Assembly: GCA_009668015.1 (NCBI GenBank)
Contig: WJYB01000001.1
Coordinates: forward strand, 186,001 to 250,000
DNA: 64,000 nucleotides
Direction of reading: 5' to 3'
Origin: Enterobacteriaceae bacterium RIT714
Lineage (GTDB): Bacteria; Pseudomonadota; Gammaproteobacteria; Enterobacterales; Enterobacteriaceae
In this document: positions 30,561 to 40,853 of the stretch, piece after piece
Numbering within the stretch: position 1 is the stretch's first letter
Layout: each line of letters starts with the position of its first letter
Made by a program: the position numbers and the translations under genes
Notes under the pieces: generated by a model
The model's database searches: none
What the model saw: only the letters and a program-made list of their open reading frames with translations
Told to the model about the DNA's origin: nothing

Positions 30561-30725
30561 CATGTTTTTATCGCTCTGTTTCCTGCGCCGGGAGATTTAG
30601 TCGGCTAACATTCAGCTAACGCCTTGTGATGTAAATTATTTGTTAATCACTTAGTGTGCTATAACAATGACCTTCCCACCTTGCTCTGCGAGGGTGGCCA
30701 CTCTGCTTCGACTACCGGAAACACT

Positions 30726-31946
30726 ATGCTCACGACCATCATTTACCGAAGTCATCTGTGCGAAAACGTTCCAGTGAAAGCACTGGAAGAGATGGTAGCG
30801 ACAGCCAATATCAAAAACAGAGAATCCGACGTCACCGGGATCCTGCTGTTTAATGGGACGCATTTTTTTCAGCTTCTTGAAGGCCCTCTGGAGAGCGTGA
30901 CGCGAATTTACGCCGACATTTGTGCAGATAAACGCCATTACAATCTGGTTGAACTGCTGTGGGATTACGCGCCGGCAAGACGGTTTGGCAAGGCAGGGAT
31001 GGAGCTGTTTGATTTAAGAACGTTTGAACGCAGCGAAGTGCTCCAGCAGGTTCTGGATAAAGGCACCACCAAATATCAGCTGACCTATAACGATCGTGCG
31101 TTGCAGTTCTTCCGCACGTTTGTTGAGGCCACGGAAAAAGAGAATTACTACGAAATCCCGCCGGGGGATAGCTGGGATTTTATTGCGGATGATAATGCGG
31201 CACAAAGCCGGGTCATTGCGCTGGACGAAACGGCGGACTGTGGCTTTGCGTTTCAGCCGATTGTCGACCCGCTTGCTCAGGACGTGGTCTCCTGGGAGGC
31301 CCTGATTCGCACCGTGAAAGGAGGCTCTCCAAATGCCTGGTTTAGCGGGTTTTCGGGCAATGACCTCTACGAGGCTGATCTCAGAAGCAAGAAAGTCGCC
31401 TTTGCGATGGCGGGTGCGCTGGGGCTTGAGGAGCACACGTTATCCATCAATCTATGGCCCATGACGCTGGTCAATGTTCCCGGTGCGGTGAATTTCCTTT
31501 TAACGGAGATCGCGGCAAACGGACTGGTACCGGAACAAATTATTGTTGAGTTCACCGAGAGCGAAGTGATTTCGCGCTTTGATGAGTTTAAAGACGCCGT
31601 CAGGCAGCTGAAAAGCGCCGGGATCAGTGTGGCTATCGATCACTTTGGTGCGGGTTTTGCTGGCCTGCAGCTGTTGGCGCAGTTTCAGCCGGACAGAATC
31701 AAGATTAACCGCGACCTCATTGCGGATGTCCACCGCAGCGGGCCTCGCCAGGCGATCGTTCATGCCATCATAAAATGCTGTTCTTCGCTGGAAATCCAGG
31801 TCTGTGCCGTGGGGGTCGAGAAAGCGGAAGAGTGGATGTGGCTGGAATCGGCCGGTATTTCTCAGTTCCAGGGACAGCTGTTTGCAGCGCCTTGTTTTAG
31901 CGGCATACCTGCCATCGCCTGGCCGGAGAAAAAAGCGGGAATTTAA
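30726..31946 (+). CDS. bluF: blue-light sensor BluF (BLUF plus degenerate EAL)
   Basis: BluF senses blue light through FAD in its BLUF domain and relieves BluR repression by direct binding. The ATG at 30726 gives 406 residues. The BLUF domain (about 1-93) has Tyr7, Asn31 and Gln49, the flavin hydrogen-bond set. The EAL domain retains E191-A192-L193, but other catalytic positions are lost: DDFG is DHFG, and the AEGVE motif reads AVGVE. Cyclic-di-GMP hydrolysis is therefore not expected. It is divergent from ycgZ and followed by bluR on the same strand. Confidence 0.95.
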   Translation: MLTTIIYRSHLCENVPVKALEEMVATANIKNRESDVTGILLFNGTHFFQLLEGPLESVTRIYADICADKRHYNLVELLWDYAPARRFGKAGMELFDLRTFERSEVLQQVLDKGTTKYQLTYNDRALQFFRTFVEATEKENYYEIPPGDSWDFIADDNAAQSRVIALDETADCGFAFQPIVDPLAQDVVSWEALIRTVKGGSPNAWFSGFSGNDLYEADLRSKKVAFAMAGALGLEEHTLSINLWPMTLVNVPGAVNFLLTEIAANGLVPEQIIVEFTESEVISRFDEFKDAVRQLKSAGISVAIDHFGAGFAGLQLLAQFQPDRIKINRDLIADVHRSGPRQAIVHAIIKCCSSLEIQVCAVGVEKAEEWMWLESAGISQFQGQLFAAPCFSGIPAIAWPEKKAGI

Positions 31947-31989
31947 GCCAGCCTGACGCTTCCATACACCGTGAAAATGCTCAACCGTA

Positions 31990-32027
31990 TTGTACAAGAT
32001 AAGCCGGGCTGAAAAAATCTTGTACAA
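31990..32027 (+). promoter_or_regulatory. inverted TTGTACAAGAT repeat before bluR
   Basis: TTGTACAAGAT (31990-32000) and ATCTTGTACAA (32017-32027) are perfect 11-bp inverted arms with a 16-base spacer. A partial TTGTACC follows at 32035. The stem is not GC-rich and lacks a T-run, so an operator is more likely than a bluF terminator. It may allow bluR autoregulation. Confidence 0.6.
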
Positions 32028-32069
32028 AATCGGCTTGTACCCGAATGCTTTCTTAGTTATACAATAAGT

Positions 32070-32077
32070 TTGTACAA
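32070..32077 (+). promoter_or_regulatory. TTGTACAA motif close to the bluR start
   Basis: The fourth exact TTGTACAA of the locus, 58 bases before the bluR ATG. TATACAATAAG lies just upstream. Confidence 0.5.
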
Positions 32078-32135
32078 TCTGGTAAGGTTGGTCGGGTTTA
32101 GTATGGAAGTATTGCGTTTGAGCATGAGGGAGTTA

Positions 32136-32867
32136 ATGGCCTTATATAGTATCGGCGAAGTTGCCGAACGATGTGGAATCAACCCCGTCACACTGCGCGC
32201 CTGGCAGCGGCGCTATGGATTGTTAAAGCCGCAGCGCAGTGAAGGGGGTCATCGTCAGTTCGACGAAGAAGATATCCAGCGCATCGAAGAGATAAAACGC
32301 CTGATGAAAACCGGTATTTCGGTTGGAAAGGTGAAAGCGTTGCTGGAAGTCGGCAACCGGGTGGTTGACAGCAACTGGGTCTCTCTCCAGGAAGAGATGA
32401 TGACGGTGTTGCGTTTCGCCAGTCCCGCTAAGCTCCGGCTCAAAATCGCTGAATTCCGCCGTGACCACGCCATCGAAGCCATTATCGACCATATTTTCAT
32501 TCCCGTTCGCCAGCGTTTAAGCCTGGATCACAACACGGCCCGCCATATGTCCAGCTTACTGGACGGCGTTCTTATTGATTTTTCGGTTTTGATTCTGGCG
32601 GACGCGCGTAAGAAACCGGGCAAAGAAGCGTTACTGATTGGCTGGGATACGGACGATCGCACCCGTTTATGGCTGGAAGCCGGGCGACTGGCGCAACATG
32701 GATGGCATATTGATGTGCTGGCGGAGCCGATTGACTCGCCTAAGCCAGAACTGTTCCCCGGTCAAAAAGTGTTTGTCTGGACGGGGCATGTGCCTTCAAG
32801 ACGTCAACAGGAACAACTTGATCACTGGCGCGAACAAGGATTTTCACTCTCTTTCATTGAAGGCTGA
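32136..32867 (+). CDS. bluR: MerR-type repressor BluR
   Basis: BluR is a MerR-family repressor of the ycgZ-ymgA-ariR operon and is released by light-activated BluF. The ATG at 32136 (MALYSIG) follows GAGGGAG and gives 243 residues, the E. coli length; the longer frame upstream runs through the operators. The winged-helix domain (about 1-70) reads [20 protein letters not shown], and the C-terminal domain is cobalamin-binding-like but lacks an obvious B12 histidine motif. MlrA is a paralogue with a similar operator, so MlrA-like cross-recognition is possible. Confidence 0.92.
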   Translation: MALYSIGEVAERCGINPVTLRAWQRRYGLLKPQRSEGGHRQFDEEDIQRIEEIKRLMKTGISVGKVKALLEVGNRVVDSNWVSLQEEMMTVLRFASPAKLRLKIAEFRRDHAIEAIIDHIFIPVRQRLSLDHNTARHMSSLLDGVLIDFSVLILADARKKPGKEALLIGWDTDDRTRLWLEAGRLAQHGWHIDVLAEPIDSPKPELFPGQKVFVWTGHVPSRRQQEQLDHWREQGFSLSFIEG

Positions 32868-32887
32868 CTAAACTGCCGATGAAATGA

Positions 32888-32903
32888 AGGCCCTTTCGGG
32901 CCT
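32888..32903. terminator. terminator between bluR and the DUF883-type gene
   Basis: AGGCCC, loop TTTC and GGGCCT form a short GC stem followed by CTCTTATTTT on the plus strand. It separates the convergent genes bluR and the small membrane protein. Confidence 0.75.
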
Positions 32904-32906
32904 CTC

Positions 32907-33179
32907 TTATTTTCTGCCTACCAGCAAACCGATGATAAGCCCAATCGCACCTGCCGCCATCAACCCGGTCAGCGGGTTATCGCGGACTCTGTCTGACACT
33001 TCGGAAGCGACGTCCGAAGCCTGAGCTGCGTATTTTCTGGCCGCACCTTTAATCTGATGTTTAGGTGAATCGACCGCATCGCCAAACTGGGATTGCGCTT
33101 CGCCCGCGAACTCATCCGCTTTGTTAAAGACTTTTTTCGCCAGGCGATCGGCTTCATTTTCTGGATCGTGTGATGACAT
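32907..33179 (-). CDS. DUF883 (ElaB/YqjD-like) small membrane-anchored protein
   Basis: A 90-residue protein with a charged helical N-terminal part rich in Ala, Lys and Asp, and one C-terminal membrane segment starting DNPLTGLMAAGAIGLIIGLL, ending VGRK. This layout matches the ElaB/YqjD/YgaM family, tail-anchored proteins that bind ribosomes in stationary phase. The ATG at 33179 (MSSHDPE) follows AAGGAGAAAA; the 132-residue frame adds a basic N-terminus without support. No close functional assignment is possible. Confidence 0.78.
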   Translation of the reverse strand: MSSHDPENEADRLAKKVFNKADEFAGEAQSQFGDAVDSPKHQIKGAARKYAAQASDVASEVSDRVRDNPLTGLMAAGAIGLIIGLLVGRK

Positions 33180-33608
33180 AGTTTTCTCCTTTAGTGTCTC
33201 TCCAAGTTTAGTCCCTGATCGCCACCTTGCTCGCATCAATGCACGTTTAGCGGCCTGTTTCAGTCTTATCCTGGACAGTCGTCCGCGCAAAAAATCATAA
33301 GCCACTGTTATCAGGGTAATTGATTGATTCCGTGGATTATCTAAAACCGATTAAATAAATAGGTATATCCGATGCATATTTTCCCTTTTAGCCATTAGCG
33401 CCTGTTTGTGCGACGAAATACGTTATGCATCAATGTATTAAACTATTTCTACTTAGCCTAATAACCTGCGTGGCAGGGTCTATGCTTAATAAAAGTAGCC
33501 AAAAAGGGCGGTTTAGGTGAAAGCCCCTGCTGTCAGGGGGTTGAAGTGATAATCGTTATCACTAACATGGTGTAATGCCCCTGGTGGCTCAATTGATGAG
33601 GTGGACCT
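33180..33608. other. intergenic region before sufA
   Basis: These 429 bases separate the DUF883-type gene from sufA. They hold AT-rich sequence, a CCCCTGCTGTCAGGGG hairpin near 33524-33539 and the Fur-type site at 33547-33561. OxyR, IHF and IscR sites are known in the E. coli sufA region, but I cannot place them with confidence. E. coli has the small RNA RydB near here; I could not confirm it. Confidence 0.5.
33547..33561 (+). promoter_or_regulatory. Fur box upstream of sufA
   Basis: TGATAATCGTTATCA is a palindrome matching the Fur 7-1-7 core with one deviation. It lies 48 bases before the sufA ATG. Iron-replete Fur would repress sufABCDSE, as in E. coli. Confidence 0.88.
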
Positions 33609-33977
33609 ATGGAATTGCATTCAGAAACCTTTAATCCGGCAGATTTTAGCTGGCGTGGTTTGACGCTGACGCCTGCGGCGGCGGCTCATATCCATGAGCT
33701 GGTGGCAAAAAAACCGGAAATTGTGGGCTTGCGTTTAGGCGTTAAACAGACGGGTTGCGCCGGTTTTGGCTATGTGCTGGATACGGTCACTGCACCCGAA
33801 AACGATGATCTGGTGTTCGAAACCGACGGAGCGAAGCTGTACGTCGCGCTGCAGGCGATGCCGTTTATCGACGGGACGGAAGTCGACTACGTGCGCGAAG
33901 GTTTAAACCAGTTATTCAAATTTAATAACCCGAAAGCTCAGAACGAATGTGGCTGCGGCGAAAGCTTTGGGGTATAG
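33609..33977 (+). CDS. sufA: Fe-S cluster assembly carrier SufA
   Basis: SufA is an A-type carrier that accepts Fe-S clusters from SufBC2D and hands them to apoproteins. It has 122 residues. The cluster ligands C50 ([10 protein letters not shown]), C114 and C116 (ECGCGESF) are present. It is the first gene of sufABCDSE. The sufB ATG is 9 bases after its stop. Confidence 0.97.
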   Translation: MELHSETFNPADFSWRGLTLTPAAAAHIHELVAKKPEIVGLRLGVKQTGCAGFGYVLDTVTAPENDDLVFETDGAKLYVALQAMPFIDGTEVDYVREGLNQLFKFNNPKAQNECGCGESFGV

Positions 33978-33985
33978 GCGGTACT

Positions 33986-35473
33986 ATGTCTCGTAATACT
34001 GAAGCAACTGACGATGTAAAAACCTGGGGCGGTGGACACCTCAATTATAAAGAGGGGTTCTTCACCCAGTTAAGCACTGACGAACTGGCGAAAGGCATCA
34101 ATGAAGATGTCGTCCGGGCGATCTCCGCAAAACGTAACGAACCGGAGTGGATGCTGGAATTTCGTCTGAATGCGTTTCGCGCGTGGCTGGAGATGGAAGA
34201 GCCGCACTGGCTGAAGGCGCATTACGAAAAGCTGAACTATCAGGATTACAGCTATTATTCCGCACCCTCCTGCGGCAGCTGTGACGATACCTGCGCCTCG
34301 CAGCCTGGCGCAGTACAGCAGACAGGAGAAAACGCTTTCCTGAGCAAAGAGGTCGAAGAGGCCTTCGAGCAGCTGGGTGTGCCCGTGCGCGAGGGGCGTG
34401 AAGTGGCCGTCGATGCGATTTTTGACTCCGTTTCCGTGGCAACCACCTATCGTGGAAAACTGGCCGAGCAGGGGATCATCTTCTGTTCGTTTGGTGAAGC
34501 CATTCACGACCATCCGGAGCTGGTAAAGAAATACATCGGCACCGTCGTACCGAGTAATGACAACTTTTTTGCGGCGCTGAACGCGGCGGTGGCCTCGGAC
34601 GGGACCTTTATCTACGTGCCAAAAGGCGTGCGTTGCCCGATGGAATTGTCCACCTATTTCCGCATCAACGCGGAAAAAACCGGTCAGTTCGAACGCACGA
34701 TTCTGGTGGCCGATGAAGGCAGCTACGTGAGCTACATCGAAGGCTGCTCCGCGCCGGTCCGTGATAGCTATCAGCTGCACGCGGCGGTAGTGGAAGTGAT
34801 CATCCACAAAGACGCCGAAGTGAAATACTCGACGGTGCAGAACTGGTTCCCGGGCGACGGCAATACCGGCGGCATTCTGAACTTCGTGACCAAGCGCGCG
34901 CTGTGCGAAGGTGAAAACAGCAAAATGTCCTGGACCCAGTCGGAGACGGGATCGGCCATCACCTGGAAATACCCGAGCTGCATTTTGCGCGGCGATAACT
35001 CCATCGGTGAGTTCTACTCCGTGGCGCTGACCAGCGGCCATCAGCAGGCCGATACCGGCACCAAAATGATCCATATCGGCAAAAACACCAAATCCACGAT
35101 TATCTCGAAAGGGATCTCCGCCGGACACAGCCAGAACAGCTATCGTGGTCTGGTGAAAATCATGCCAACGGCAACCAACGCCCGTAACTTCACCCAGTGT
35201 GATTCGATGCTGATCGGCACCGACTGCGGTGCGCACACCTTCCCGTACGTGGAATGCCGTAATAACAGCGCTCAGCTTGAACACGAAGCCACTACTTCGC
35301 GGATTGGCGAAGACCAGCTGTTCTACTGCCTGCAACGGGGTATCAGCGAAGAAGATGCGATTTCAATGATTGTGAACGGCTTCTGCAAGGATGTGTTCTC
35401 TGAACTGCCGCTGGAATTTGCCGTAGAAGCACAAAAACTGTTGGCGATTAGCCTTGAGCACAGCGTCGGTTAA
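33986..35473 (+). CDS. sufB: Fe-S cluster scaffold subunit SufB
   Basis: SufB is the main scaffold on which Fe-S clusters form in the SufBC2D complex, receiving persulfide from SufE. The ATG at 33986 (MSRNTEA) gives 495 residues, the E. coli length; the longer frame begins inside sufA. The beta-helix core contains [19 protein letters not shown], with the cysteine corresponding to the essential C405. A cysteine-rich stretch near residue 93-101 (SCGSCDDTC) is also present. sufC follows after 9 bases. Confidence 0.97.
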   Translation: MSRNTEATDDVKTWGGGHLNYKEGFFTQLSTDELAKGINEDVVRAISAKRNEPEWMLEFRLNAFRAWLEMEEPHWLKAHYEKLNYQDYSYYSAPSCGSCDDTCASQPGAVQQTGENAFLSKEVEEAFEQLGVPVREGREVAVDAIFDSVSVATTYRGKLAEQGIIFCSFGEAIHDHPELVKKYIGTVVPSNDNFFAALNAAVASDGTFIYVPKGVRCPMELSTYFRINAEKTGQFERTILVADEGSYVSYIEGCSAPVRDSYQLHAAVVEVIIHKDAEVKYSTVQNWFPGDGNTGGILNFVTKRALCEGENSKMSWTQSETGSAITWKYPSCILRGDNSIGEFYSVALTSGHQQADTGTKMIHIGKNTKSTIISKGISAGHSQNSYRGLVKIMPTATNARNFTQCDSMLIGTDCGAHTFPYVECRNNSAQLEHEATTSRIGEDQLFYCLQRGISEEDAISMIVNGFCKDVFSELPLEFAVEAQKLLAISLEHSVG

Positions 35474-35482
35474 GGAAAAAAC

Positions 35483-36229
35483 ATGTTAAGCATTAAAGAT
35501 TTACAGGTCAGTGTGGAAGATAAAGCGATCCTGCGCGGGCTGAGTATTGACGTCCGTCCGGGTGAAGTGCATGCCATCATGGGGCCGAACGGTTCCGGGA
35601 AAAGTACGCTTTCGGCGACCCTTGCAGGCCGTGAAGATTATGAAGTGACCGGCGGAACGGTGGAGTTTAAAGGGAAAGATCTGCTGGAACTGTCGCCGGA
35701 AGACCGCGCGGGCGAAGGCATTTTTATGGCCTTCCAGTATCCGGTAGAAATCCCTGGCGTCAGTAACCAGTTCTTTTTGCAAACCTCGCTCAATGCGGTG
35801 CGTAAATACCGCGGTGAAGAGGAGCTGGATCGCTTTGATTTTCAGGATCTGATGGAAGAGAAAATCAAGCTGCTCAAAATGCCCGAAGATTTGCTGACCC
35901 GTTCGGTTAACGTGGGTTTCTCCGGCGGCGAGAAGAAACGTAACGATATTCTGCAGATGGCGGTGCTGGAGCCTGAGCTGTGCATTCTTGATGAAACCGA
36001 CTCCGGTCTGGATATTGATGCGCTGAAGATTGTCGCTGAAGGGGTTAACTCGCTGCGCGACGGTCAGCGTTCGTTCATTATCGTGACCCACTACCAGCGT
36101 ATTCTTGACTATATCAAACCGGATTACGTGCATGTGCTGTATCAGGGGCGCATTGTGAAGTCCGGTGATTTTACTCTGGTCAAACAACTGGAGGAGCAGG
36201 GCTATGGCTGGCTTACCGAACAGCAGTAA
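35483..36229 (+). CDS. sufC: Fe-S cluster assembly ATPase SufC
   Basis: SufC is the ABC-type ATPase of the SufBC2D scaffold; its dimerisation reshapes SufB and SufD during cluster assembly. It has 248 residues. Walker A is GPNGSGKST, the signature is FSGGEKKRND and Walker B is CILDETDSGLD. Its last 26 bases overlap the start of sufD. Confidence 0.97.
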   Translation: MLSIKDLQVSVEDKAILRGLSIDVRPGEVHAIMGPNGSGKSTLSATLAGREDYEVTGGTVEFKGKDLLELSPEDRAGEGIFMAFQYPVEIPGVSNQFFLQTSLNAVRKYRGEEELDRFDFQDLMEEKIKLLKMPEDLLTRSVNVGFSGGEKKRNDILQMAVLEPELCILDETDSGLDIDALKIVAEGVNSLRDGQRSFIIVTHYQRILDYIKPDYVHVLYQGRIVKSGDFTLVKQLEEQGYGWLTEQQ

Positions 36230-37475
36230 CGCGCTGCAACAATGGCATCGTCTGTTTGAGGCGCAGGGTGAAACCCGCTCTGAACAGGCGCAACACCATC
36301 TGCAACAGATGCTGCGCCTGGGCTTGCCGACGCGCAAACACGAGAACTGGAAGTACACTCCGCTGGACGGTTTGCTTAATAGCCAGTTTGTCACGCACAG
36401 GGCGGAAGTTACGCCGACGCAGCGCGATGCGTTAGCGCTCAACGTTGACGCGGTGCGGCTGGTTTTCGTGGACGGGCAATATCGGCCAGAACTCAGTGAA
36501 AGCAGTGAACAGAGCGGGTTTGAGATTGCAATCAATGACCAACGCCAGTCACTGCCAGCCCCTGCGCAGCCGGAAGTGTTCCTGCATCTGACCGAAAGCC
36601 TGGCGTCGGGCGTGACGCACATTCGCGTGAAGCGTAACCAGCGTCCCGCAAGACCGTTGTTGCTGTTGCATATTACCCAGGGGCTGGATGGCGAAGAGGT
36701 CAACACCGCGCACTATCGTCACCATCTTGAGCTGGAAGAAGGCGCAGAGGCGACGATCATTGAACATTATGTCAGTCTCAATGAGGCGAAACATTTTACC
36801 GGTGCGCGCCTGACGATGAACGTGGCGGCGAATGCGCAACTGCATCACATCAAGCTGGCGTTTGAAAACCCGGCCAGCCATCACTTTGCGCATAACGATA
36901 TTGTGCTGGCGGCCGATGCCGCGGCCTACAGCCACAGTTTCCTGCTCGGATCTGCGGTGCTGCGCCATAACACCAGCACTGAGCTGAACGGAGAAAATAC
37001 CACGCTGCGTATCAACAGCCTGGCGATGCCGGTGAAGTCAGAAGTATGCGATACGCGGACCTGGCTTGCGCACAACAAAGGTTATTGCAACAGCCGTCAA
37101 ATGCACAAAGTGATCGCCAACGATAAAGGCCGCGCCGTATTTAACGGGCTGATTAACGTTGCGCAACACGCGATTAAAACCGACGGGCAGATGACCAACA
37201 ATAATCTGCTGCTGGGGCGTCTGGCAGAGGTCGATACCAAACCACAGCTCGAAATTTATGCCGATGATGTGAAGTGCAGTCACGGGGCGACGGTCGGTCG
37301 TATTGACGATGAACAGATGTTCTATCTGCGCTCGCGCGGCATTGATAAGCAGGCGGCGCAAAAAATGATTATCTACGCTTTTGCGGCCGAACTGACGGAA
37401 GCCATCAGCGATGACACATTGAAACAGCAGGTGCTGGCACGCATTGGTCAGCGTTTGCCTGGAGGCGAAGCATGA
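36204..37475 (+). CDS. sufD: Fe-S cluster assembly subunit SufD
   Basis: SufD is the SufB paralogue in SufBC2D, needed for iron entry to the scaffold. The ATG at 36204 (MAGLPNS) is preceded by GGAGGAG and gives 423 residues, the E. coli length. The beta-helix core ends with the conserved [21 protein letters not shown]. It overlaps sufC by 26 bases and sufS by 4. Confidence 0.97.
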   Translation: MAGLPNSSNALQQWHRLFEAQGETRSEQAQHHLQQMLRLGLPTRKHENWKYTPLDGLLNSQFVTHRAEVTPTQRDALALNVDAVRLVFVDGQYRPELSESSEQSGFEIAINDQRQSLPAPAQPEVFLHLTESLASGVTHIRVKRNQRPARPLLLLHITQGLDGEEVNTAHYRHHLELEEGAEATIIEHYVSLNEAKHFTGARLTMNVAANAQLHHIKLAFENPASHHFAHNDIVLAADAAAYSHSFLLGSAVLRHNTSTELNGENTTLRINSLAMPVKSEVCDTRTWLAHNKGYCNSRQMHKVIANDKGRAVFNGLINVAQHAIKTDGQMTNNNLLLGRLAEVDTKPQLEIYADDVKCSHGATVGRIDDEQMFYLRSRGIDKQAAQKMIIYAFAAELTEAISDDTLKQQVLARIGQRLPGGEA

Positions 37476-38692
37476 GTTTTCCGGTGGAGAACGTGCGGGC
37501 GGATTTTCCGATCCTGACCCGTGAAGTGAATGGTCTGCCGCTTGCCTATCTCGACAGCGCGGCCAGCGCGCAGAAGCCCAATCAGGTGATTGACGCCGAG
37601 GCGGAGTTCTATCGCCATGGCTATGCTGCCGTGCACCGTGGGATTCATACGCTCAGCGCAGAGGCGACGGAGCGTATGGAAAACGTGCGCACCCGGATTG
37701 CCGCGTTCCTGAATGCCCGCTCTCCCGAAGAGCTGGTGTTTGTGCGTGGCACGACCGAGGGCATTAACCTGGTGGCAAACAGCTGGGGGAATGCGCAGGT
37801 TCACGCGGGCGATAACATCGTCATCACTCAGATGGAGCATCACGCCAATATTGTGCCGTGGCAAATGCTTTGCGAGCGCGTGGGCGCGCAGCTGCGCGTG
37901 ATTCCCCTGAATGAGACGGGGACGTTGCAGCTGGAGACGCTGGACTCACTGCTCGACGAACGCACGCGGCTGGTGGCCATTACCCAGATTTCCAACGTGC
38001 TCGGCAGCGAAAATCCGCTGGAAGAGATCATCTCTCAAGCCCATCGGTCCGGTGCGAAAGTGCTGGTGGATGGTGCACAGGCCGTGATGCATCACACCAT
38101 TGACGTGCAGGCGCTGGACTGTGATTTTTACGTCTTCTCGGGGCATAAACTCTACGGGCCGACCGGGATTGGCGTGCTGTACGTGAAAGAGGATATTCTG
38201 CAGGCGATGCCGCCGTGGGAAGGGGGCGGCTCGATGATCGCCACCGTCAGCCTGACGCAAGGCACGACCTATGCCAAAGCGCCCTGGCGCTTTGAAGCCG
38301 GCACGCCGAATACCGGCGGGATTATTGGGCTGGGTGCGGCAGTGGAATACGTGACGTCTGTCGGGCTGGATGCGATCGCTGAGTATGAAGGGATGCTGAT
38401 GCGCTATGCGCTGGCAGAGCTCGCCAGCGTTCCGGATCTTACGCTGTACGGGCCAGAGGATCGCAAAGGGGTTATTGCCTTTAATCTGGGAAAACATCAC
38501 GCCTATGACGTGGGCAGTTTCCTCGATAACTACGGCGTCGCCGTGCGTACCGGACACCATTGCGCGATGCCGCTGATGGCGTTTTACCAGGTCCCGGCCA
38601 TGTGCCGCGCGTCGCTGGTGATGTATAACACAACGGAAGAGATTGACAGGCTGGTGACCGGACTGAAACGGATCCACCACCTGCTGGGCTAA
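37472..38692 (+). CDS. sufS: cysteine desulfurase SufS
   Basis: SufS is a PLP-dependent class V enzyme that removes sulfur from cysteine and passes it as persulfide to SufE. It has 406 residues, the E. coli length. The PLP lysine lies in [11 protein letters not shown] (expected K226) and the persulfide cysteine in [10 protein letters not shown] (expected C364). The start overlaps the sufD stop (ATGA). Confidence 0.97.
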   Translation: MSFPVENVRADFPILTREVNGLPLAYLDSAASAQKPNQVIDAEAEFYRHGYAAVHRGIHTLSAEATERMENVRTRIAAFLNARSPEELVFVRGTTEGINLVANSWGNAQVHAGDNIVITQMEHHANIVPWQMLCERVGAQLRVIPLNETGTLQLETLDSLLDERTRLVAITQISNVLGSENPLEEIISQAHRSGAKVLVDGAQAVMHHTIDVQALDCDFYVFSGHKLYGPTGIGVLYVKEDILQAMPPWEGGGSMIATVSLTQGTTYAKAPWRFEAGTPNTGGIIGLGAAVEYVTSVGLDAIAEYEGMLMRYALAELASVPDLTLYGPEDRKGVIAFNLGKHHAYDVGSFLDNYGVAVRTGHHCAMPLMAFYQVPAMCRASLVMYNTTEEIDRLVTGLKRIHHLLG

Positions 38693-38706
38693 GAGAGAGG
38701 CAAGAG

Positions 38707-39123
38707 ATGGCCGCATTGCCGGACAGAGATAAACTGTTGCGTAACTTTAACCGGTGCGCCAACTGGGAAGAGAAATACCTGTACATCATTGAGCTGGGGC
38801 AGCGTCTGCCCGATCTCAGCGAAGAGGCGCACAGCCCGGAAAATACCATTCAGGGCTGCCAGAGCCAGGTGTGGATTGTGATGCGTCAGAATGAGGAGGG
38901 AATGATTGAGCTGCAGGGCGACAGCGATGCGGCGATCGTCAAAGGGCTTGTCGCCGTGGTGTTCATTCTTTATCACCAGATGTCTGCCCAGGATATCGTC
39001 GCCCTTGACGTGCGCCCGTGGTTTGAACAGATGTCGCTCGCGCAACACTTAACCCCTTCACGCTCCCAGGGTCTGGAAGCGATGATCCGCGCAATCCGCA
39101 CCAAAGCGTCCAACATTAGCTAA
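38707..39123 (+). CDS. sufE: cysteine desulfuration protein SufE
   Basis: SufE accepts persulfide sulfur from SufS on C51 (IQGCQSQVW) and delivers it to SufB. It has 138 residues. GAGAGGCAAGAG gives a strong ribosome site. It is the last gene of the suf operon and a terminator follows 28 bases after the stop. Confidence 0.97.
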   Translation: MAALPDRDKLLRNFNRCANWEEKYLYIIELGQRLPDLSEEAHSPENTIQGCQSQVWIVMRQNEEGMIELQGDSDAAIVKGLVAVVFILYHQMSAQDIVALDVRPWFEQMSLAQHLTPSRSQGLEAMIRAIRTKASNIS

Positions 39124-39151
39124 ACTATCAAGACAGCATTCATCCTGTTTC

Positions 39152-39179
39152 GCGAGGTGGTTCCCACCTCGCTGTTTTT
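39152..39179 (+). terminator. suf operon terminator
   Basis: GCGAGGTGG, loop TTC and CCACCTCGC form a 9-bp stem followed by TGTTTTTC. Confidence 0.92.
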
Positions 39180-39219
39180 CAGCTTTCTGACGTCCTGTCA
39201 GTGAATAAGGAATCTCAGC

Positions 39220-40239
39220 ATGAAGCGCGCGTCTGTCATTACACTCTTACTCATCAGTTGGATCGGTGGCCTTCATTCTGCCCACGCGATGGATTACCCA
39301 TTGCCGCCAGAAGGCAGTCGCCTTATCGGTCAAAATCAAACTTACGCTATCCAGGAAGGGGACAAAAATTTGCAGGCCATTGCCCGCCGATTTAATACGG
39401 CGGCGCAGCTGATCCTCGAAACCAATAATACGATTGCGCCGGTTTATCCTGCGCCGGGCACGGTGATTACTATTCCGTCGCAAATGTTGCTTCCGGATAC
39501 GCCTCGCGAAGGCATTGTGGTGAATCTGGCTGAGCTGCGGCTCTATTATTTCCCGCCGGGTGAAAATATCGTCCAGGTTTATCCACTCGGTATTGGTCAA
39601 CTGGGGCTGGAAACGCCGGTCAGCACCACGCGCGTCAGCCAGAAAATCCCCAATCCAACCTGGACGCCGACACCGGGCATCAGGGCGCGTTCTCTGGCGC
39701 AAGGTATCAAGTTACCGCCAGTGATCCCGGCAGGGCCTAACAACCCGCTGGGGCGCTTTGCGCTGCGTCTGGGGATAGGGAATGGCGAATACCTTATTCA
39801 TGGCACCAGCGCGCCGGATAGCGTCGGCTTACGCGTCAGTTCCGGCTGCATGCGGATGAATGCGCCCGATATCAAAGCGTTATTCGAGCAGGCGCGCGTG
39901 GGAACGCGGGTACAAATCATTAATGAGCCAGTGAAGTTCTCCGTTGAGCCGGACGGCAAGCGCTATGTTGAGGTCCATCGACCGCTGGCACAGGTTGAAG
40001 GCGAGGATCCGCAAATCACCCCCATTACGCATAACGCGGGATTTGCCTCGTTTGTTTCGCTGGACGGGAATGACAAAGTGCTGATTGAAAAGGCGTTGTC
40101 GCGCCGTGCGGGCATTCCGGTTGCGGTCTCTGCGGGAAAAGGGATGTCGGTATCGGAAAATAACCCGGTATTGTCGGTGCAGAATAGTTCTGCTGTGACA
40201 GCGGTTTCTGAAGGTGAGAGAGCAGTACTGACGCAGTAA
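39220..40239 (+). CDS. ldtE: L,D-transpeptidase LdtE
   Basis: LdtE (YnhG) forms 3-3 cross-links between meso-diaminopimelate residues of peptidoglycan in the periplasm. It has 339 residues with a signal peptide ending near HSAHA (about residue 24). A LysM-type segment follows ([18 protein letters not shown]), then the YkuD domain with [11 protein letters not shown] and the catalytic cysteine in SSGCMRMN. It lies between sufE and lpp, as in E. coli, converging on lpp. Confidence 0.94.
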   Translation: MKRASVITLLLISWIGGLHSAHAMDYPLPPEGSRLIGQNQTYAIQEGDKNLQAIARRFNTAAQLILETNNTIAPVYPAPGTVITIPSQMLLPDTPREGIVVNLAELRLYYFPPGENIVQVYPLGIGQLGLETPVSTTRVSQKIPNPTWTPTPGIRARSLAQGIKLPPVIPAGPNNPLGRFALRLGIGNGEYLIHGTSAPDSVGLRVSSGCMRMNAPDIKALFEQARVGTRVQIINEPVKFSVEPDGKRYVEVHRPLAQVEGEDPQITPITHNAGFASFVSLDGNDKVLIEKALSRRAGIPVAVSAGKGMSVSENNPVLSVQNSSAVTAVSEGERAVLTQ

Positions 40240-40266
40240 GCGCGGCGGGAAGGAAAAACAGGCAAA

Positions 40267-40295
40267 AAAAATGGCGCACAATGTGCGCCATTTTA
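40267..40295. terminator. bidirectional terminator between ldtE and lpp
   Basis: AAAATGGCGCACA, loop ATG and TGTGCGCCATTTTATT form a long stem with A and T runs on both sides. It serves ldtE (plus) and lpp (minus), and the abundant lpp message needs a strong end. Confidence 0.92.
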
Positions 40296-40308
40296 TTAAC
40301 AGGTACTA

Positions 40309-40557
<249 letters not shown>

Positions 40558-40589
40558 CTAGATTGAGTTAATCTCCATGTAGCGTTACA

Positions 40590-40625
40590 AGTATTACACA
40601 AAGTTTTTTAGGTTGAGAATATTTT
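40590..40625 (-). promoter_or_regulatory. lpp promoter
   Basis: The minus strand reads ATTCTCAACCTAAAAAACTTT, then GTG and the -10 TAATACT (40596-40590), nearly identical to the strong E. coli lpp promoter. The upstream A/T tract could act as an UP element. The rest of the 308-base gap to pykF is AT-rich and holds the pykF terminator. Confidence 0.85.
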
Positions 40626-40800
40626 TTTGATGGGAATGCGCCTATTTTTGATCGTTCGCTCAAAGAAGCATCGAATTTGACCACTTTTTAAAAAAGCTAT
40701 GTTAAAAAAGACATTTTTCATCGGATTCCTCTTACATAAATCACGCTTAAATAGAAAAACTCGATTTGCATTTTGAATAAATAGGGTCAATGCCATAAAT

Positions 40801-40828
40801 AAAAAAAGCGCCGCGAGGGCGCTTTTTT
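40801..40828 (-). terminator. pykF terminator
   Basis: AAAAAAAGCGCC, loop GCGA and GGGCGCTTTTTT form a perfect stem 26 bases past the pykF stop. Confidence 0.92.
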
Positions 40829-40853
40829 ACGAAATTAATTCGTTTGAGAATGA

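Noticed and set aside
33360..33540. RydB small RNA near sufA
   Set aside because: The gene position is right by memory, but I could not recognise its sequence or a terminator here.
34070..35335. 421-residue antisense frame inside sufB
   Set aside because: Mirror of sufB codons, with no start context and no known family.
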